From UBA5314 sp040217815 (GTDB lineage: Bacteria > Bacillota > Syntrophomonadia > Syntrophomonadales > Syntrophomonadaceae): 64,000 bases of DNA. The notes beneath the pieces are model-generated. The model saw only the letters and a program-made list of their open reading frames with translations. It had not been told where the DNA came from and searched no databases. A program made the translations under genes and the position numbers. The stretch's first letter is position 1; each line of letters opens with the position of its first letter. Shown one piece after another: positions 8,433 through 16,292 of this stretch. The DNA lies in contig JBEHWI010000006.1 in NCBI GenBank assembly GCA_040217815.1, positions 39,745-103,744 of the forward strand, written 5' to 3'.

Positions 8433-9266
8433 ATGCGCGTAGGGGTTTTTTATCACGAAGAGTTTGCTAAAAGCGGGTACTACATCCTCAGGGAACGGGT
8501 TCGCCCGGGTTTTGAAGCGCTGCAAGACCTGGTGGCATCAGGTCGGATCAGTGTTTACACCCCTAAGATCAATGAAACCGTGTTGGACCTCCTTCAGGCT
8601 ACCCATACCGCATCTTTGATCGCCGAGGTTAAATATGAAGGTGAGTATGACATTTCGCTGCTTTCGGCAGCGGGCGTGGTTGAAGCAGCCGAGCGCCTCC
8701 AGCAGGATGAACTGGACATGGCTTTTTGCTTTATTGGAGCTGCCGGTCATCACGCCAGTCGAAATAAATTCTGGGGTTTTTGTTTTTTCAACGATGTAGC
8801 CATGGCCGTTCTTCGTCTTAAGGAAATGGGTGTCAAGAAGTTTCTGATCATAGATGTGGATCCCCATTTCGGGGATGGAACCAGAGACCTGCTGGGAGGC
8901 GATCCAGATGTAATCCACGTTAATTTTCATTCTGGAATGGTGGACCAGGAAAACTGCGAGTGGAACAACTATGATTATGGGATTGGAGGCGCCACTGACG
9001 AAGTCTTTATAAATAAGCTGGAATATGCGCTTGACCGGCCTTTTGATTTTGAATTTCTAATTTTAATTTTCGGGCATGATTCACACAACGACGATTATGG
9101 AGCATACAGGCTCAGCCAGGCCGCCTACCCATACCTTGGCAGCCTGGTTCACCACATTGCAGGGAAAAAACCAACCCTGATGGTCCTTTCCGGGGGGGCC
9201 CGGCCGGAAGTGGCCCGTGAGGCTATCCCGGGTTTAATAAAGGGCTTTATGGACTCCGGGGATTAA
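8433..9266 (+). CDS. Histone deacetylase-family amidohydrolase
   Basis: A 277-residue zinc hydrolase of the HDAC/AcuC/acetylpolyamine amidohydrolase superfamily. The paired histidines His106-His107 (AAGHHAS), the zinc ligands Asp143 and His145 (DVDPHFGDG) and Asp216 (FGHDSHNDD) are all in place, so it is probably active. It may remove acetyl or acyl groups from lysines or small amines; the substrate is unknown. It is short for the family, as many bacterial members are. The start is ATG with AGGGGTGA upstream. It lies directly after the AbfD-like gene and may share its transcript, followed by a hairpin at 9298. Confidence 0.8.
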   Translation: MRVGVFYHEEFAKSGYYILRERVRPGFEALQDLVASGRISVYTPKINETVLDLLQATHTASLIAEVKYEGEYDISLLSAAGVVEAAERLQQDELDMAFCFIGAAGHHASRNKFWGFCFFNDVAMAVLRLKEMGVKKFLIIDVDPHFGDGTRDLLGGDPDVIHVNFHSGMVDQENCEWNNYDYGIGGATDEVFINKLEYALDRPFDFEFLILIFGHDSHNDDYGAYRLSQAAYPYLGSLVHHIAGKKPTLMVLSGGARPEVAREAIPGLIKGFMDSGD

Positions 9267-9297
9267 CAAAACCTCCGACAAAATAATACGTTCCCGC

Positions 9298-9330
9298 TAA
9301 AAGGCCGGACTGTTTAAGCCGGCTTTATTT
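9298..9330 (+). terminator. Probable terminator after deacetylase gene
   Basis: GCCGG and CCGGC arms extended by flanking A and T runs (AAAA ... CTTTATTT). The stem is bulged, but T residues follow on the plus strand. Confidence 0.5.
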
Positions 9331-9394
9331 ATCCAGCAATGATTGCTTAATTTGGTTCACGGTAAGAATTAATTATTGTAGAGCAGCTGTTCCT

Positions 9395-9424
9395 TGAAAC
9401 TTTTTTATCATTGTTACGGTATAG
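9395..9424 (+). promoter_or_regulatory. ECF-type sigma promoter
   Basis: TGAAAC at 9395-9400 and CGGTA at 9417-9421 are separated by exactly 16 bases. This is the classic -35/-10 architecture of ECF sigma promoters (GAAAC-N16-CGTA type). It lies 30 bp upstream of the sigma factor start, so the sigma factor probably drives its own operon. Confidence 0.75.
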
Positions 9425-9453
9425 ATAATTGATGAGTGAGAGGAGGCTCCCCG

Positions 9454-10026
9454 GTGGCCAGGGATGATTATGAAATAATTGCCGCCTGTAAAGATAGACA
9501 GGAAGATGCCTGCCAGGAGCTGATGCGCCGCTATGAAGGCTACGTTTTCAAGCTGTGCTTGAGCTTTACCGGCCAGCGTGAAGACGCCCTGGATTTGACT
9601 CAGGAAGTCTTTTTCAAGGTTTTTAACAGCCTGTCTTCCTATCAACTGGGCCGTCCTTTTAAGCCCTGGCTGCGCCAGGTAACTGTAAACATGGCCATTG
9701 ATAATATGCAGAAGCATTCCTCTCCCCTATCACTGGACCAACCGATCGCGGATGGCAACGCTACTCTGGCCGACACCCTGGCGGCCAGGGACGACCCGGC
9801 CCGGGAAATAGAATGGCAGGAAACCGGTCAAATACTCAAGGAAGCGATAAAACGCCTTCCCCAGGTCTATCGCCTGATAGTGGTTTTGCGCCATCAAGAG
9901 GGAATGACCTATCAGGAAATAGCCGATACTTCAGGCATCCCCCTGGGAACGGTGAAAACCCATCTTTTTAGAGCCCGCAGCCTGCTTCGTAAGGATCTGG
10001 CATCATACTATGCTTGGGAGGTTTAA
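9454..10026 (+). CDS. RNA polymerase ECF sigma factor
   Basis: A 190-residue sigma-70 family protein of ECF type. Region 2 is near residues 20-90 (RRYEGYVFKLCLSFTGQREDALDLTQEVFFKVF) and region 4 near 130-185 (LPQVYRLIVVLRHQEGMTYQEIADTSGIPLGTVKTHLFRAR). There is no region 3. GTG at 9454 is chosen because AGGAGG sits seven bases upstream; the in-frame GTG at 9436 lacks one. It is the first gene of an operon with its anti-sigma factor (2-bp gap), a DUF2953 protein and GerW, under an ECF promoter at 9395. Confidence 0.88.
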   Translation: MARDDYEIIAACKDRQEDACQELMRRYEGYVFKLCLSFTGQREDALDLTQEVFFKVFNSLSSYQLGRPFKPWLRQVTVNMAIDNMQKHSSPLSLDQPIADGNATLADTLAARDDPAREIEWQETGQILKEAIKRLPQVYRLIVVLRHQEGMTYQEIADTSGIPLGTVKTHLFRARSLLRKDLASYYAWEV

Positions 10027-10028
10027 TT

Positions 10029-10454
10029 ATGAACTGCGATACAGATAAGCTGCAAATGTACCTGGATGGCGAATTAAACACCGCTGAGAAAGCTGAGCTG
10101 GAAAGGCACCTGGGCTCCTGCCCCCATTGCCGGCGGGAAATCGGCCAGCTGAAACTACTCTGGTTGGAGCTGGGCGAAGAAACAAAAATCTCTGTGCCAG
10201 CTGAACTTCCCTTTTTAAGGCAGCAGCTTATATATCATGTATTGCACCAGAATCCCGGCGATTACTCCGGGCTTTCCTACTGGAAAAGTCAAAAGCAGGT
10301 CTGGCAGCCTTTCCTATGGGGGGCCAGACAGATCCCCGGGCTTTCTCTCATCCCGGCGGCCGGCCGTCAACTCCCCAAGCTGCTGCGGGGAACCGCCAGC
10401 CTGGTCCGGGATATGGGGTTGATTCCCGGGCTTAAGAGAGGGGGGAGCCGTTGA
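10029..10454 (+). CDS. Anti-sigma factor with zinc-finger (ZAS) domain
   Basis: A 141-residue protein. The N-terminal putative zinc finger has Cys3, His27, Cys31 and Cys34 (HLGSCPHC, the H-x3-C-x2-C signature of ZAS anti-sigma factors), which would bind and hold the sigma factor encoded just upstream. Unlike many family members it has no clear transmembrane helix, so release may depend on redox, zinc or a partner rather than proteolysis at the membrane. The start is ATG at 10029, with GGGAGG seven bases upstream and inside the end of the sigma gene. Its stop overlaps the next start. Confidence 0.8.
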   Translation: MNCDTDKLQMYLDGELNTAEKAELERHLGSCPHCRREIGQLKLLWLELGEETKISVPAELPFLRQQLIYHVLHQNPGDYSGLSYWKSQKQVWQPFLWGARQIPGLSLIPAAGRQLPKLLRGTASLVRDMGLIPGLKRGGSR

Positions 10455-11092
10455 TAATCATTTTATATATTCTGGGAGCTTTTTTGCTCATACTGGCATC
10501 CCTACTCCTTTTACCATGGCGCTTTGGGCTGCAGGCCGAAAATCAACCCGCCCTTGAAATTAAAGCAGAGTTGGAGTGGGCGTTTGGAACGTTTGGATTC
10601 AGAGCTTCCTATGGCAGCGGCGGATTTAACTCCCAGGTAGTTATCTTCGGTTTTGCACGGCATTTGAGTTCAGATAAAAAAGAAACCGCAGTTGATACAG
10701 CCTCTGAAAAGCCGAAGCGCAAACCCAGGAGAGGCGCCCTGTCGGATTACTTGAACCGTTCAATGATTGCCTCTTTAATCCTTCTCTTGCGGAGGTTGAT
10801 AAAGGCCCTGCACCTGGACGTCAATTTAAGCGGCCGCTATGGATTTGAGGAGCCTGATATTACGGCAATTACCACACTGCTGATTGGGTTCCTGGGCGGC
10901 AGTGCCATCAATCTCAAACCCGATTATTCCCGGGGCATTTTGGACATCAGGGGATATGTTCGGGGACGGGTGATAGTAGCACGGATTCTTGTCATAGCAG
11001 TTCAATTCCTGCTTAGTAAACCGGTCAGAGCCATTTGGCGGCCGAATATAACAATCAAAAGGAAACGAAAGGAGATAATACAATATGCTTAA
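10451..11092 (+). CDS. DUF2953 membrane-anchored protein
   Basis: A 213-residue protein with an N-terminal hydrophobic anchor (residues 2-22, IIILYILGAFLLILASLLLL) and a body that resembles DUF2953 (YtfI-like). In Bacillus the homologous gene neighbours ytfJ/gerW, as here. Function is unknown but linked by context to sporulation or the spore envelope. TTG at 10451 overlaps the anti-sigma stop by four bases and has GGGGGAG upstream. The 3' end overlaps gerW by eight bases, so the operon is translationally coupled. Confidence 0.75.
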   Translation: MIIILYILGAFLLILASLLLLPWRFGLQAENQPALEIKAELEWAFGTFGFRASYGSGGFNSQVVIFGFARHLSSDKKETAVDTASEKPKRKPRRGALSDYLNRSMIASLILLLRRLIKALHLDVNLSGRYGFEEPDITAITTLLIGFLGGSAINLKPDYSRGILDIRGYVRGRVIVARILVIAVQFLLSKPVRAIWRPNITIKRKRKEIIQYA

Positions 11093-11444
11093 AGAAAGCC
11101 TGGAATCCATAATGACTAAAATGGGGGAATTGGCCAACTCCAAAACCGTTATCGGAGAACCCATCATCAGCAATAACAAAACCATCATCCCCCTGCTGTC
11201 AGTACGAATGGGGTTCGGAAGCGGCGGCGGGGAGGGCAACGCCCCCCAGCAGGGTGTGGGCCGTGGAGAAGGTGGGGCAGGGGGCTTGAGCGTATCGCCC
11301 ACCGCCCTGTTGATCATCGATGAGGCCGGGGTCCAGGTCTATTCCCTGGCCCAAAAGGGCTCTGTCGCTAAACTGGTGGAAATGATTCCCGAAGTGATGG
11401 CCAAAATGCCTAAAAACGACAGCGGCGGCGGCTGCTGCTGTTAA
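11085..11444 (+). CDS. gerW: GerW-family (YtfJ) sporulation protein
   Basis: A 119-residue protein with the family features: an N-terminal segment VIGEPIISNNKTIIPLLSVRMGFGSGGG, a Gly-rich stretch, SVSPTALLIIDEAGVQVYSL, and a cysteine tail (GGGCCC at the end). GerW/YtfJ is a spore protein needed for normal germination with some nutrients in Bacillus. The start is ATG, overlapping the DUF2953 gene, with AGGAG upstream. It is last in the ECF sigma operon and followed by a strong hairpin. This supports an endospore former and suggests the sigma factor influences sporulation or the envelope. Confidence 0.85.
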   Translation: MLKESLESIMTKMGELANSKTVIGEPIISNNKTIIPLLSVRMGFGSGGGEGNAPQQGVGRGEGGAGGLSVSPTALLIIDEAGVQVYSLAQKGSVAKLVEMIPEVMAKMPKNDSGGGCCC

Positions 11445-11465
11445 AAAACCCTGAGGAGTTATGCC

Positions 11466-11495
11466 ATCCGGACCAGCTCAAGAGCTGGTCCGGAT
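11466..11495 (+). terminator. Operon terminator after gerW
   Basis: ATCCGGACCAGCT and AGCTGGTCCGGAT form a perfect 13-bp stem with a CAAG loop, followed by TTCGTT. It ends the sigma-antisigma-DUF2953-gerW operon. Confidence 0.75.
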
Positions 11496-11538
11496 TTCGT
11501 TATAAAGGGAAAACTTATTAAAATAATTCCCTTAGAAC

Positions 11539-11554
11539 TATACTATATAGTATA
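11539..11554. promoter_or_regulatory. Perfect 16-bp TA-rich palindrome upstream of flavin-barrel gene
   Basis: TATACTATATAGTATA is its own reverse complement, 28 bp before the ATG at 11583. It overlaps the likely promoter/leader region, so a dimeric repressor site is plausible. Confidence 0.4.
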
Positions 11555-11582
11555 TATGGATGGAAAAAGGAGGCGGATTCCT

Positions 11583-11987
11583 ATGGATAAGGTCATGTTG
11601 GATAAAGCCCGCGAGCTTTTGAACCGCAACCTGCCCAGCACTACCCTGAGCACGGTTGACAAGGATTACAACGTCAATGTAGCGGTCATTTCGGTTTTAG
11701 AAATGGTCGATGATCAAACCATACTCTGCGCTCGTTTTGGAGCCGACCGGACTTATGCCAATCTCCTCGCCACCCGCAAAGGGGTGTTCATGGTGCTTAC
11801 TTTTGATGAGTCTCAAACCAAAGAAGGCATTCGGGTGGCAGTTGAAATGATCGGGGACGAAGCCAGCGGCCCTAATTACCAGAGGATGAGGGACAGGCTG
11901 GACCAGACCAGGTATAAGCGCTTCCCTTTGAAGAACTGCCTCATATTCAAGATCACAGACATCCTGCCCATTTCAACCCTGAAGTAG
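11583..11987 (+). CDS. Pyridoxamine 5'-phosphate oxidase-like split-barrel protein
   Basis: A 134-residue protein resembling the small flavin-binding split-barrel (PNPOx-like) family: LSTVDKDYNVNVAVISVLEMVDD, then ILCARFGADRTYANLLATRKGVFMVLT. Members bind FMN or F420 and act as small reductases or oxidases; here the reaction is unknown. ATG at 11583 is preferred, with AAGGAGG nine bases upstream, over ATG at 11556. It is monocistronic, with a palindromic site before it and a strong hairpin after it. Confidence 0.65.
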   Translation: MDKVMLDKARELLNRNLPSTTLSTVDKDYNVNVAVISVLEMVDDQTILCARFGADRTYANLLATRKGVFMVLTFDESQTKEGIRVAVEMIGDEASGPNYQRMRDRLDQTRYKRFPLKNCLIFKITDILPISTLK

Positions 11988-11997
11988 AAGTAAATTA

Positions 11998-12029
11998 GGG
12001 GACGAGATTTTTCAAAAATCTCCGTCCCC
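11998..12029. terminator. Bidirectional terminator between convergent genes
   Basis: GGGGACG-AGATTTTT-C-AAAAATCT-C-CGTCCCC, about 15 paired bases with one bulge. It sits between the split-barrel gene and the convergent uppP. Confidence 0.65.
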
Positions 12030-12056
12030 AAGTTCCTTCTAACTTATACAAACTCA

Positions 12057-12845
12057 TTAACGCAGCAGGGCTACGATGATTACCAAGGCCCCGAGAGCGA
12101 AGCGGTACCACGCAAAGGGCAGGAAATTACGGGTTTGCAAAAAGCGCAGCAAAAACCCGATACTCAGCAGTCCGACCAGGCAGGATACTACAACTCCGAT
12201 GAAAAAGCTTAAATCCATCATAGCCGGATTAGCAAGCAGCTTGGGTACCTTAACCAGAGCGGCTCCGAAAATGATGGGAGTGGAAAGCAGAAATGAGAAG
12301 CGCGCTGCGCTCTCTCGAGTTAAACCGGTCAACAACCCGGCGCTCATGGTAATCCCGGAGCGGGATACGCCGGGAATGATGGCCAGGGCCTGGGATAAAC
12401 CAATGACTATAGCAGTACGAAAATCCAAGCTATCCAGTTTCAAGACTTTGCTGCCCTGTCTGTCAGCCCAGAATAAAATTGCACCCATTATTATTAACGC
12501 TATACCGATCAGCACGGGTTGGCGGAACAGGGTCTCAGCATAATCTTCCAGCAGAAATCCAGCCAGAGCCCCGGGGATGGTGGCGACCACCAGATACCAG
12601 AAGATCTTCCCTTCCTGGCTGCGAATATCCCTCACCCCGCTAATGACCAGCACCCACCAATCTCTCCAAAAATAAGCAACTACTGCTATTAAGGTGCCCA
12701 CATGCAAGGCAATATCGAAAGTGAGTCCCGCATACGGCCATTTGAACAGCCAGGGTAAAATCCACAGGTGAGCCGAACTTGATATAGGCAGAAATTCCCC
12801 CAGCCCCTGCACAATGCCCAGTATTATTGCGTGCCATAACACCAT
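12057..12845 (-). CDS. uppP: Undecaprenyl-diphosphatase UppP (BacA)
   Basis: A 262-residue polytopic membrane enzyme that dephosphorylates undecaprenyl diphosphate to recycle the lipid carrier for peptidoglycan and other wall polymers; excess confers bacitracin resistance. Both signature motifs are present: GLGEFLPISSSAHL near residues 15-28 (catalytic Glu17) and PGVSRSGITMSAGLL near 158-172. About eight helices are visible, of normal family length. The start is ATG at 12845, with AGGAGGAC upstream. It appears monocistronic. Confidence 0.95.
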   Translation of the reverse strand: MVLWHAIILGIVQGLGEFLPISSSAHLWILPWLFKWPYAGLTFDIALHVGTLIAVVAYFWRDWWVLVISGVRDIRSQEGKIFWYLVVATIPGALAGFLLEDYAETLFRQPVLIGIALIIMGAILFWADRQGSKVLKLDSLDFRTAIVIGLSQALAIIPGVSRSGITMSAGLLTGLTRESAARFSFLLSTPIIFGAALVKVPKLLANPAMMDLSFFIGVVVSCLVGLLSIGFLLRFLQTRNFLPFAWYRFALGALVIIVALLR

Positions 12846-12903
12846 TGGAAAGTCCTCCTCATAGTATGTAAGTTTTTAAAATAGCCGTTTAAAAACAGCC
12901 GGT

Positions 12904-13857
12904 TTATTGTGAAGCGACATACGGCTTCATTGAATCCAAAAAGGTGTCAACGATTTCCAGGTACAGCACCGGATTGGCTTGATAGTTTTTAACATGAGTT
13001 CCTCCCGGAAACCGGATGAGTTTGGCCTCGGGGTAAGCTTTGAGCAGGCTTTCGCTGTTGGAAATCGGTATATCTATATCCTGGTCCCCGTGGATCAGGA
13101 GCACAGGGCGCCCGTTCATAAGCGGAATCTCCCCCTGGGGGCTGACCGAGCCGGGCTTTAGCCCGGTTATTAAAGGCGTGACCATAAAGAACGTCCGGTT
13201 AAAAGGGAAGTTGGGCAGTCCCGACCATACACTGAGATTATCAGCCAGGTAGGCCTTGAGATCCGCAAAGGGTGAGTCGGCTATGACCGCGGCGACCGCA
13301 GGTTCGCGAGAGCCGGCCATAATGGCCGTTGAGGCTCCCATTGAAAATCCAAACAGTATTATCTGCTCATTCAATCCGGGTTGGGCCGCCACATAGTCAA
13401 TGGCGCCGAGCAGGTCCCTTACTTCATACTGCCCAACCGAAGTGAGGTTTCCTTCGGATTCTCCATTGCCTCTAAAATCAAACATCAATACATTGTAGCC
13501 GGTGTCTACTAAATGCCTGGCTATAGGCAGTATGGGCACGCCATTATTCAGGCGGTTTTCTCCGTAGCCATGGGCAAATATCACTGTTTTTTGGCTTCCC
13601 TTAGCCGGTATCAACCAGCCTTTCAGAGTCAGCCCGTCCACCCGGCTTTTAAAAATTACATCCTGGTATTCCAAACCCAGAGTACCGGGATTGGCATCAA
13701 GGGCTTGACGCGCCGGGTGGGTTAGATTCCAACCCACATAAGCGGATATGCCGAAAACCGCCGTTAAGGCCAGGATGATGACCAGTAGTCCGGCTATAAT
13801 AATTTTGCCCCGGCTTACTGTCCTGGTATGGGCCAGGTCCGGCCTGCTACTACCCAT
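12904..13857 (-). CDS. Membrane-anchored alpha/beta hydrolase
   Basis: A 317-residue alpha/beta hydrolase. An N-terminal membrane anchor (GKIIIAGLLVIILALTAVFG) is followed by the core: FAHGYGENR (oxyanion region), the nucleophile elbow GFSMGAS, a late acid in HGDQDIDIP and the His in GGTHVKN. It is of the serine-esterase/peptidase-like type common in Firmicutes, with the catalytic part outside the membrane by prediction. The substrate is unknown. ATG at 13857 is chosen, with GGAGG eight bases upstream; the in-frame TTG two codons earlier is too close to that site. Confidence 0.8.
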   Translation of the reverse strand: MGSSRPDLAHTRTVSRGKIIIAGLLVIILALTAVFGISAYVGWNLTHPARQALDANPGTLGLEYQDVIFKSRVDGLTLKGWLIPAKGSQKTVIFAHGYGENRLNNGVPILPIARHLVDTGYNVLMFDFRGNGESEGNLTSVGQYEVRDLLGAIDYVAAQPGLNEQIILFGFSMGASTAIMAGSREPAVAAVIADSPFADLKAYLADNLSVWSGLPNFPFNRTFFMVTPLITGLKPGSVSPQGEIPLMNGRPVLLIHGDQDIDIPISNSESLLKAYPEAKLIRFPGGTHVKNYQANPVLYLEIVDTFLDSMKPYVASQ

Positions 13858-14027
13858 AGTCAATTCCTCCCGAATTCAGGGGCCGCTGAATGATTGGCAG
13901 TCCCTTCAATCCTTTCATCATTCTATGCTACTTGGGGACCGGGTTACAAGCAGGCTTTCAAAATACCGCCTTACCGGATTCAACACACCTGGGATTACCG
14001 GGTAAGCACCGCCCCTGGCAAGCCAAA

Positions 14028-14056
14028 GGGACGCCTTTTAGCAGTACCGGCGTCCC
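14028..14056 (-). terminator. Hairpin after glutaredoxin operon
   Basis: GGGACGCC and GGCGTCCC form an 8-bp stem with a 13-base loop. It lies 45 bp downstream of the minus-strand glutaredoxin gene, with a short T run following on the minus strand. Confidence 0.5.
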
Positions 14057-14100
14057 TATCCTCTGATTGTTAAACCACACGGGCTTGTATCTCATACACC

Positions 14101-14310
14101 TCAGCCACCGCCATTGAAGCCAATAGTGACCTTATCGCCGTCAACTATAACCGGGACTTGCGCGCCTCCGGAGACTTTGATAAGTTCCTCCTTTTTATCA
14201 GGCTGCTGGGATACATTGATCTCCTGAAAAGGGATTCCCTGTTCATTTAAATACTGGCGGGCTGCCGCACAATAAGGGCACCCGGTTTTAGTGTAAATAG
14301 TCACTTCCAT
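14101..14310 (-). CDS. Glutaredoxin-like thiol-redox protein
   Basis: A 69-residue thioredoxin-fold protein with the active-site pair Cys11-Pro-Tyr-Cys14 (TKTGCPYC), the cis-proline segment GGAQVPVIV and a GFNGGG C-terminus. It is short, like NrdH/glutaredoxin-3-type proteins. It probably reduces disulfides or mixed disulfides of a partner enzyme. The start is ATG at 14310, with AAAGGAGGG upstream. A 30-codon membrane-protein gene lies 37 bp upstream on the same strand and is probably co-transcribed. Confidence 0.85.
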   Translation of the reverse strand: MEVTIYTKTGCPYCAAARQYLNEQGIPFQEINVSQQPDKKEELIKVSGGAQVPVIVDGDKVTIGFNGGG

Positions 14311-14347
14311 GATCCGGTCCCTCCTTTATTTTCGCTCCAGGTGCTTC

Positions 14348-14440
14348 TCAATAATATAAAACGAAAATTACGACAGCTATCACTACAGCAAATGTCACAA
14401 GTAATCCAGTTAATTTCAAGAGTGCTTTCTTGGGGTCCAT
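14348..14440 (-). CDS. Small membrane protein (30 aa) upstream of glutaredoxin
   Basis: ATG at 14440 to TGA at 14348 encodes MDPKKALLKLTG followed by one hydrophobic helix (LLVTFAVVIAVVIFVLYY). The start has a strong AAGGGGGGAG nine bases upstream. The charged N-terminus and single helix fit a small inner-membrane protein with its N-terminus inside. It may anchor or assist the adjacent glutaredoxin, or simply share its promoter. No named family was recognised. Confidence 0.6.
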   Translation of the reverse strand: MDPKKALLKLTGLLVTFAVVIAVVIFVLYY

Positions 14441-14509
14441 TGATCAATTCTCCCCCCTTGTATAGATACAATGCTACATCGCTTCGGTACCGTGCACCTT
14501 TAAACTCCT

Positions 14510-15244
14510 TTAAAACTCAACTATTTTTCCATCCTCGGCATACTCGCTGTGAAGGGCGTGCAGGTACTCCAGCATTTCCTGCCCCATATGGGTTATAATT
14601 ACCTTCTTTGCGCCCAGGCGGCTATAATTAGCCATCAAGGTCCGGTAGTCAAGGTGATGCTTCACTTTTTTGGCGTAGAAATACGATTCAGCCACAAATA
14701 AGTCCGCCCCCTGAGCTGCAGTGACCAGCTTGTCGGTCCAGTCAGTATCACCGGAATAGGTAAATACTTTGCCCTGGGATTCAATCCGGTAGATCAAGTG
14801 AGTATCACTTTCACCGGATAGGGCTTCAAAAGTAGAGATGGACATTCCCGAGATAATGAAGTGGTCAGCCGGATTTAGTTCAACTTTCACCAATTCAAAA
14901 CTCAGCTTGCTTTTAAGAAAGCCTGGAAAAGCGGCCTCCATAACTTGATCAAAGCGTTTTTTAAGCCCGGTAGGCCCTATCAGAGTTATATTTTGTTTCC
15001 TCTTCTGGTTGAGCTGGGCGTCAATAATAAAATAAGGTATTCCCCCAAAGTGATCCCCATGCAGATTGCTGACTATAATCAAGCTAATCTTATTCGGATC
15101 AACTCCATATTTATTCAGGGAAACCATTGCCGAGGCTCCGCAATCAACCAGAAACTGACGTTCTCCACTTTCCACCAGGATGCAGCTCTGCAGCCTCCCC
15201 CCGCTGCCAAAGGCATCACCACTGCCCAAGAACTGAACTTTCAC
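14510..15244 (-). CDS. MBL-fold metallo-hydrolase with altered metal motif
   Basis: A 244-residue metallo-beta-lactamase-fold protein related to RNase Z-like hydrolases (QFLGSGDAFGSGGR at the start, FLVDCG, THMG near the end). The metal motif H-x-H-x-D-H reads Asn60-L-His62-G-Asp64-His65, so the first His is replaced. Later ligands look kept (SGDTDW, KKVIITHMG). It may bind one metal or work differently. GTG at 15244 is chosen because GGAG lies six bases upstream and the fold starts there. It appears monocistronic. Confidence 0.75.
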   Translation of the reverse strand: MKVQFLGSGDAFGSGGRLQSCILVESGERQFLVDCGASAMVSLNKYGVDPNKISLIIVSNLHGDHFGGIPYFIIDAQLNQKRKQNITLIGPTGLKKRFDQVMEAAFPGFLKSKLSFELVKVELNPADHFIISGMSISTFEALSGESDTHLIYRIESQGKVFTYSGDTDWTDKLVTAAQGADLFVAESYFYAKKVKHHLDYRTLMANYSRLGAKKVIITHMGQEMLEYLHALHSEYAEDGKIVEF

Positions 15245-15507
15245 CCTGATCTCCACCTCCGTTTCTCTACATCGCTGGCTGAAGGTCATTTTTTACCTAA
15301 TCGCCCAGGTTTATTACTCCTGCTCCATACCCTGTTTTAAGCGGCTGCCATACCTCCAGCCCATAGTCTTTAGCCAACCCGCCTAATTATTATTTCTAAT
15401 ATCTAGCAAATATTCTTTAAACAAAGGTCTTTTCCCTGTCTGAAAGAGCTAAATCGCTTGATTAATTTATCATTATTTTCAACTATAATTCCGCTTTTTC
15501 ATTTATT

Positions 15508-15945
15508 TTATTTGACGACCAGAACATGGCAGGTGGCCAGTGAGACCACACGGCTGCTCACACTGCCCAGCAGCAGTTTTTGCAGCTGGTTCAAGCCCCG
15601 GTTACCGATAATAATCAAATCAATATTATGTTTTTCAGCTTCCTGAAGGATCATTTCCGGGGCCGGACCTGAATCAATAATGACCTTGGCATTTACCCCC
15701 GGTCCCAATTGCTCCCTGGCCTTTTCGGTTATTATCTCCGCCGCTTGAATGAGTTCATTGTGGTATTGAGCAGGAGTAAAATCAAGACTCATACCTTCCG
15801 GCATTACCCGGGGAGTGGGGAAATTCATGACGTATATCAATATTACCTCTTTTATTGCACCCTGCCGGGCCAGGTTCCCTGCTGTAGCTGCTGCTTTAAA
15901 AGAATGCTGCGAACCGTCAACCGCCACCAAAGCCTTTTCATACAT
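15508..15945 (-). CDS. Universal stress protein (UspA family)
   Basis: A 145-residue Usp-fold protein: N-terminal EKALVAVDGSQHS, and the ATP-binding C-terminal pattern IIIGNRGLNQLQKLLLGSVSSRVVSLATCHVLVVK (G-x2-G-x9-G-S). ATP binding is therefore likely. Usp proteins help survival under stress through mechanisms that are still vague. The start is ATG at 15945, with GGGAGGG upstream. It is a single gene. Confidence 0.9.
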   Translation of the reverse strand: MYEKALVAVDGSQHSFKAAATAGNLARQGAIKEVILIYVMNFPTPRVMPEGMSLDFTPAQYHNELIQAAEIITEKAREQLGPGVNAKVIIDSGPAPEMILQEAEKHNIDLIIIGNRGLNQLQKLLLGSVSSRVVSLATCHVLVVK

Positions 15946-16292
15946 ACTTATCCCTCCCACAAAGCATTTGGATTCTGAAATCGTCTTGTTTTATCAACTG
16001 ATCATAACTCTTTTTTCGCTATTTGTGCATATGTTCCTGGCAAAAACGGAAGATTCTTTTTGATATCTTTCGAACATGCTTCTATTCGATGAATTTTTGT
16101 TAAAAGCAATAGCACCACCCGGCGTCCGGTGTTGCACCCTTGGATTATGGTCTTCAGTCTTTACTTATATCTATCACCATAAGGCTTGTCCCAGAATTGA
16201 AAGAGGGTTGACTGGCCTGTATAAGATTAAAACAGGCAGTGATGTTAATTAGAAACAGTAATTGCAATAAATCAGGCCTGACCCTCTATATA
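15946..16292. other. Intergenic stretch, no feature recognised
   Basis: About 350 bases between the Usp start and the end of the peptidase gene. They should hold the usp promoter on the minus strand. No gene, convincing terminator or repeat was seen. Confidence 0.3.
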
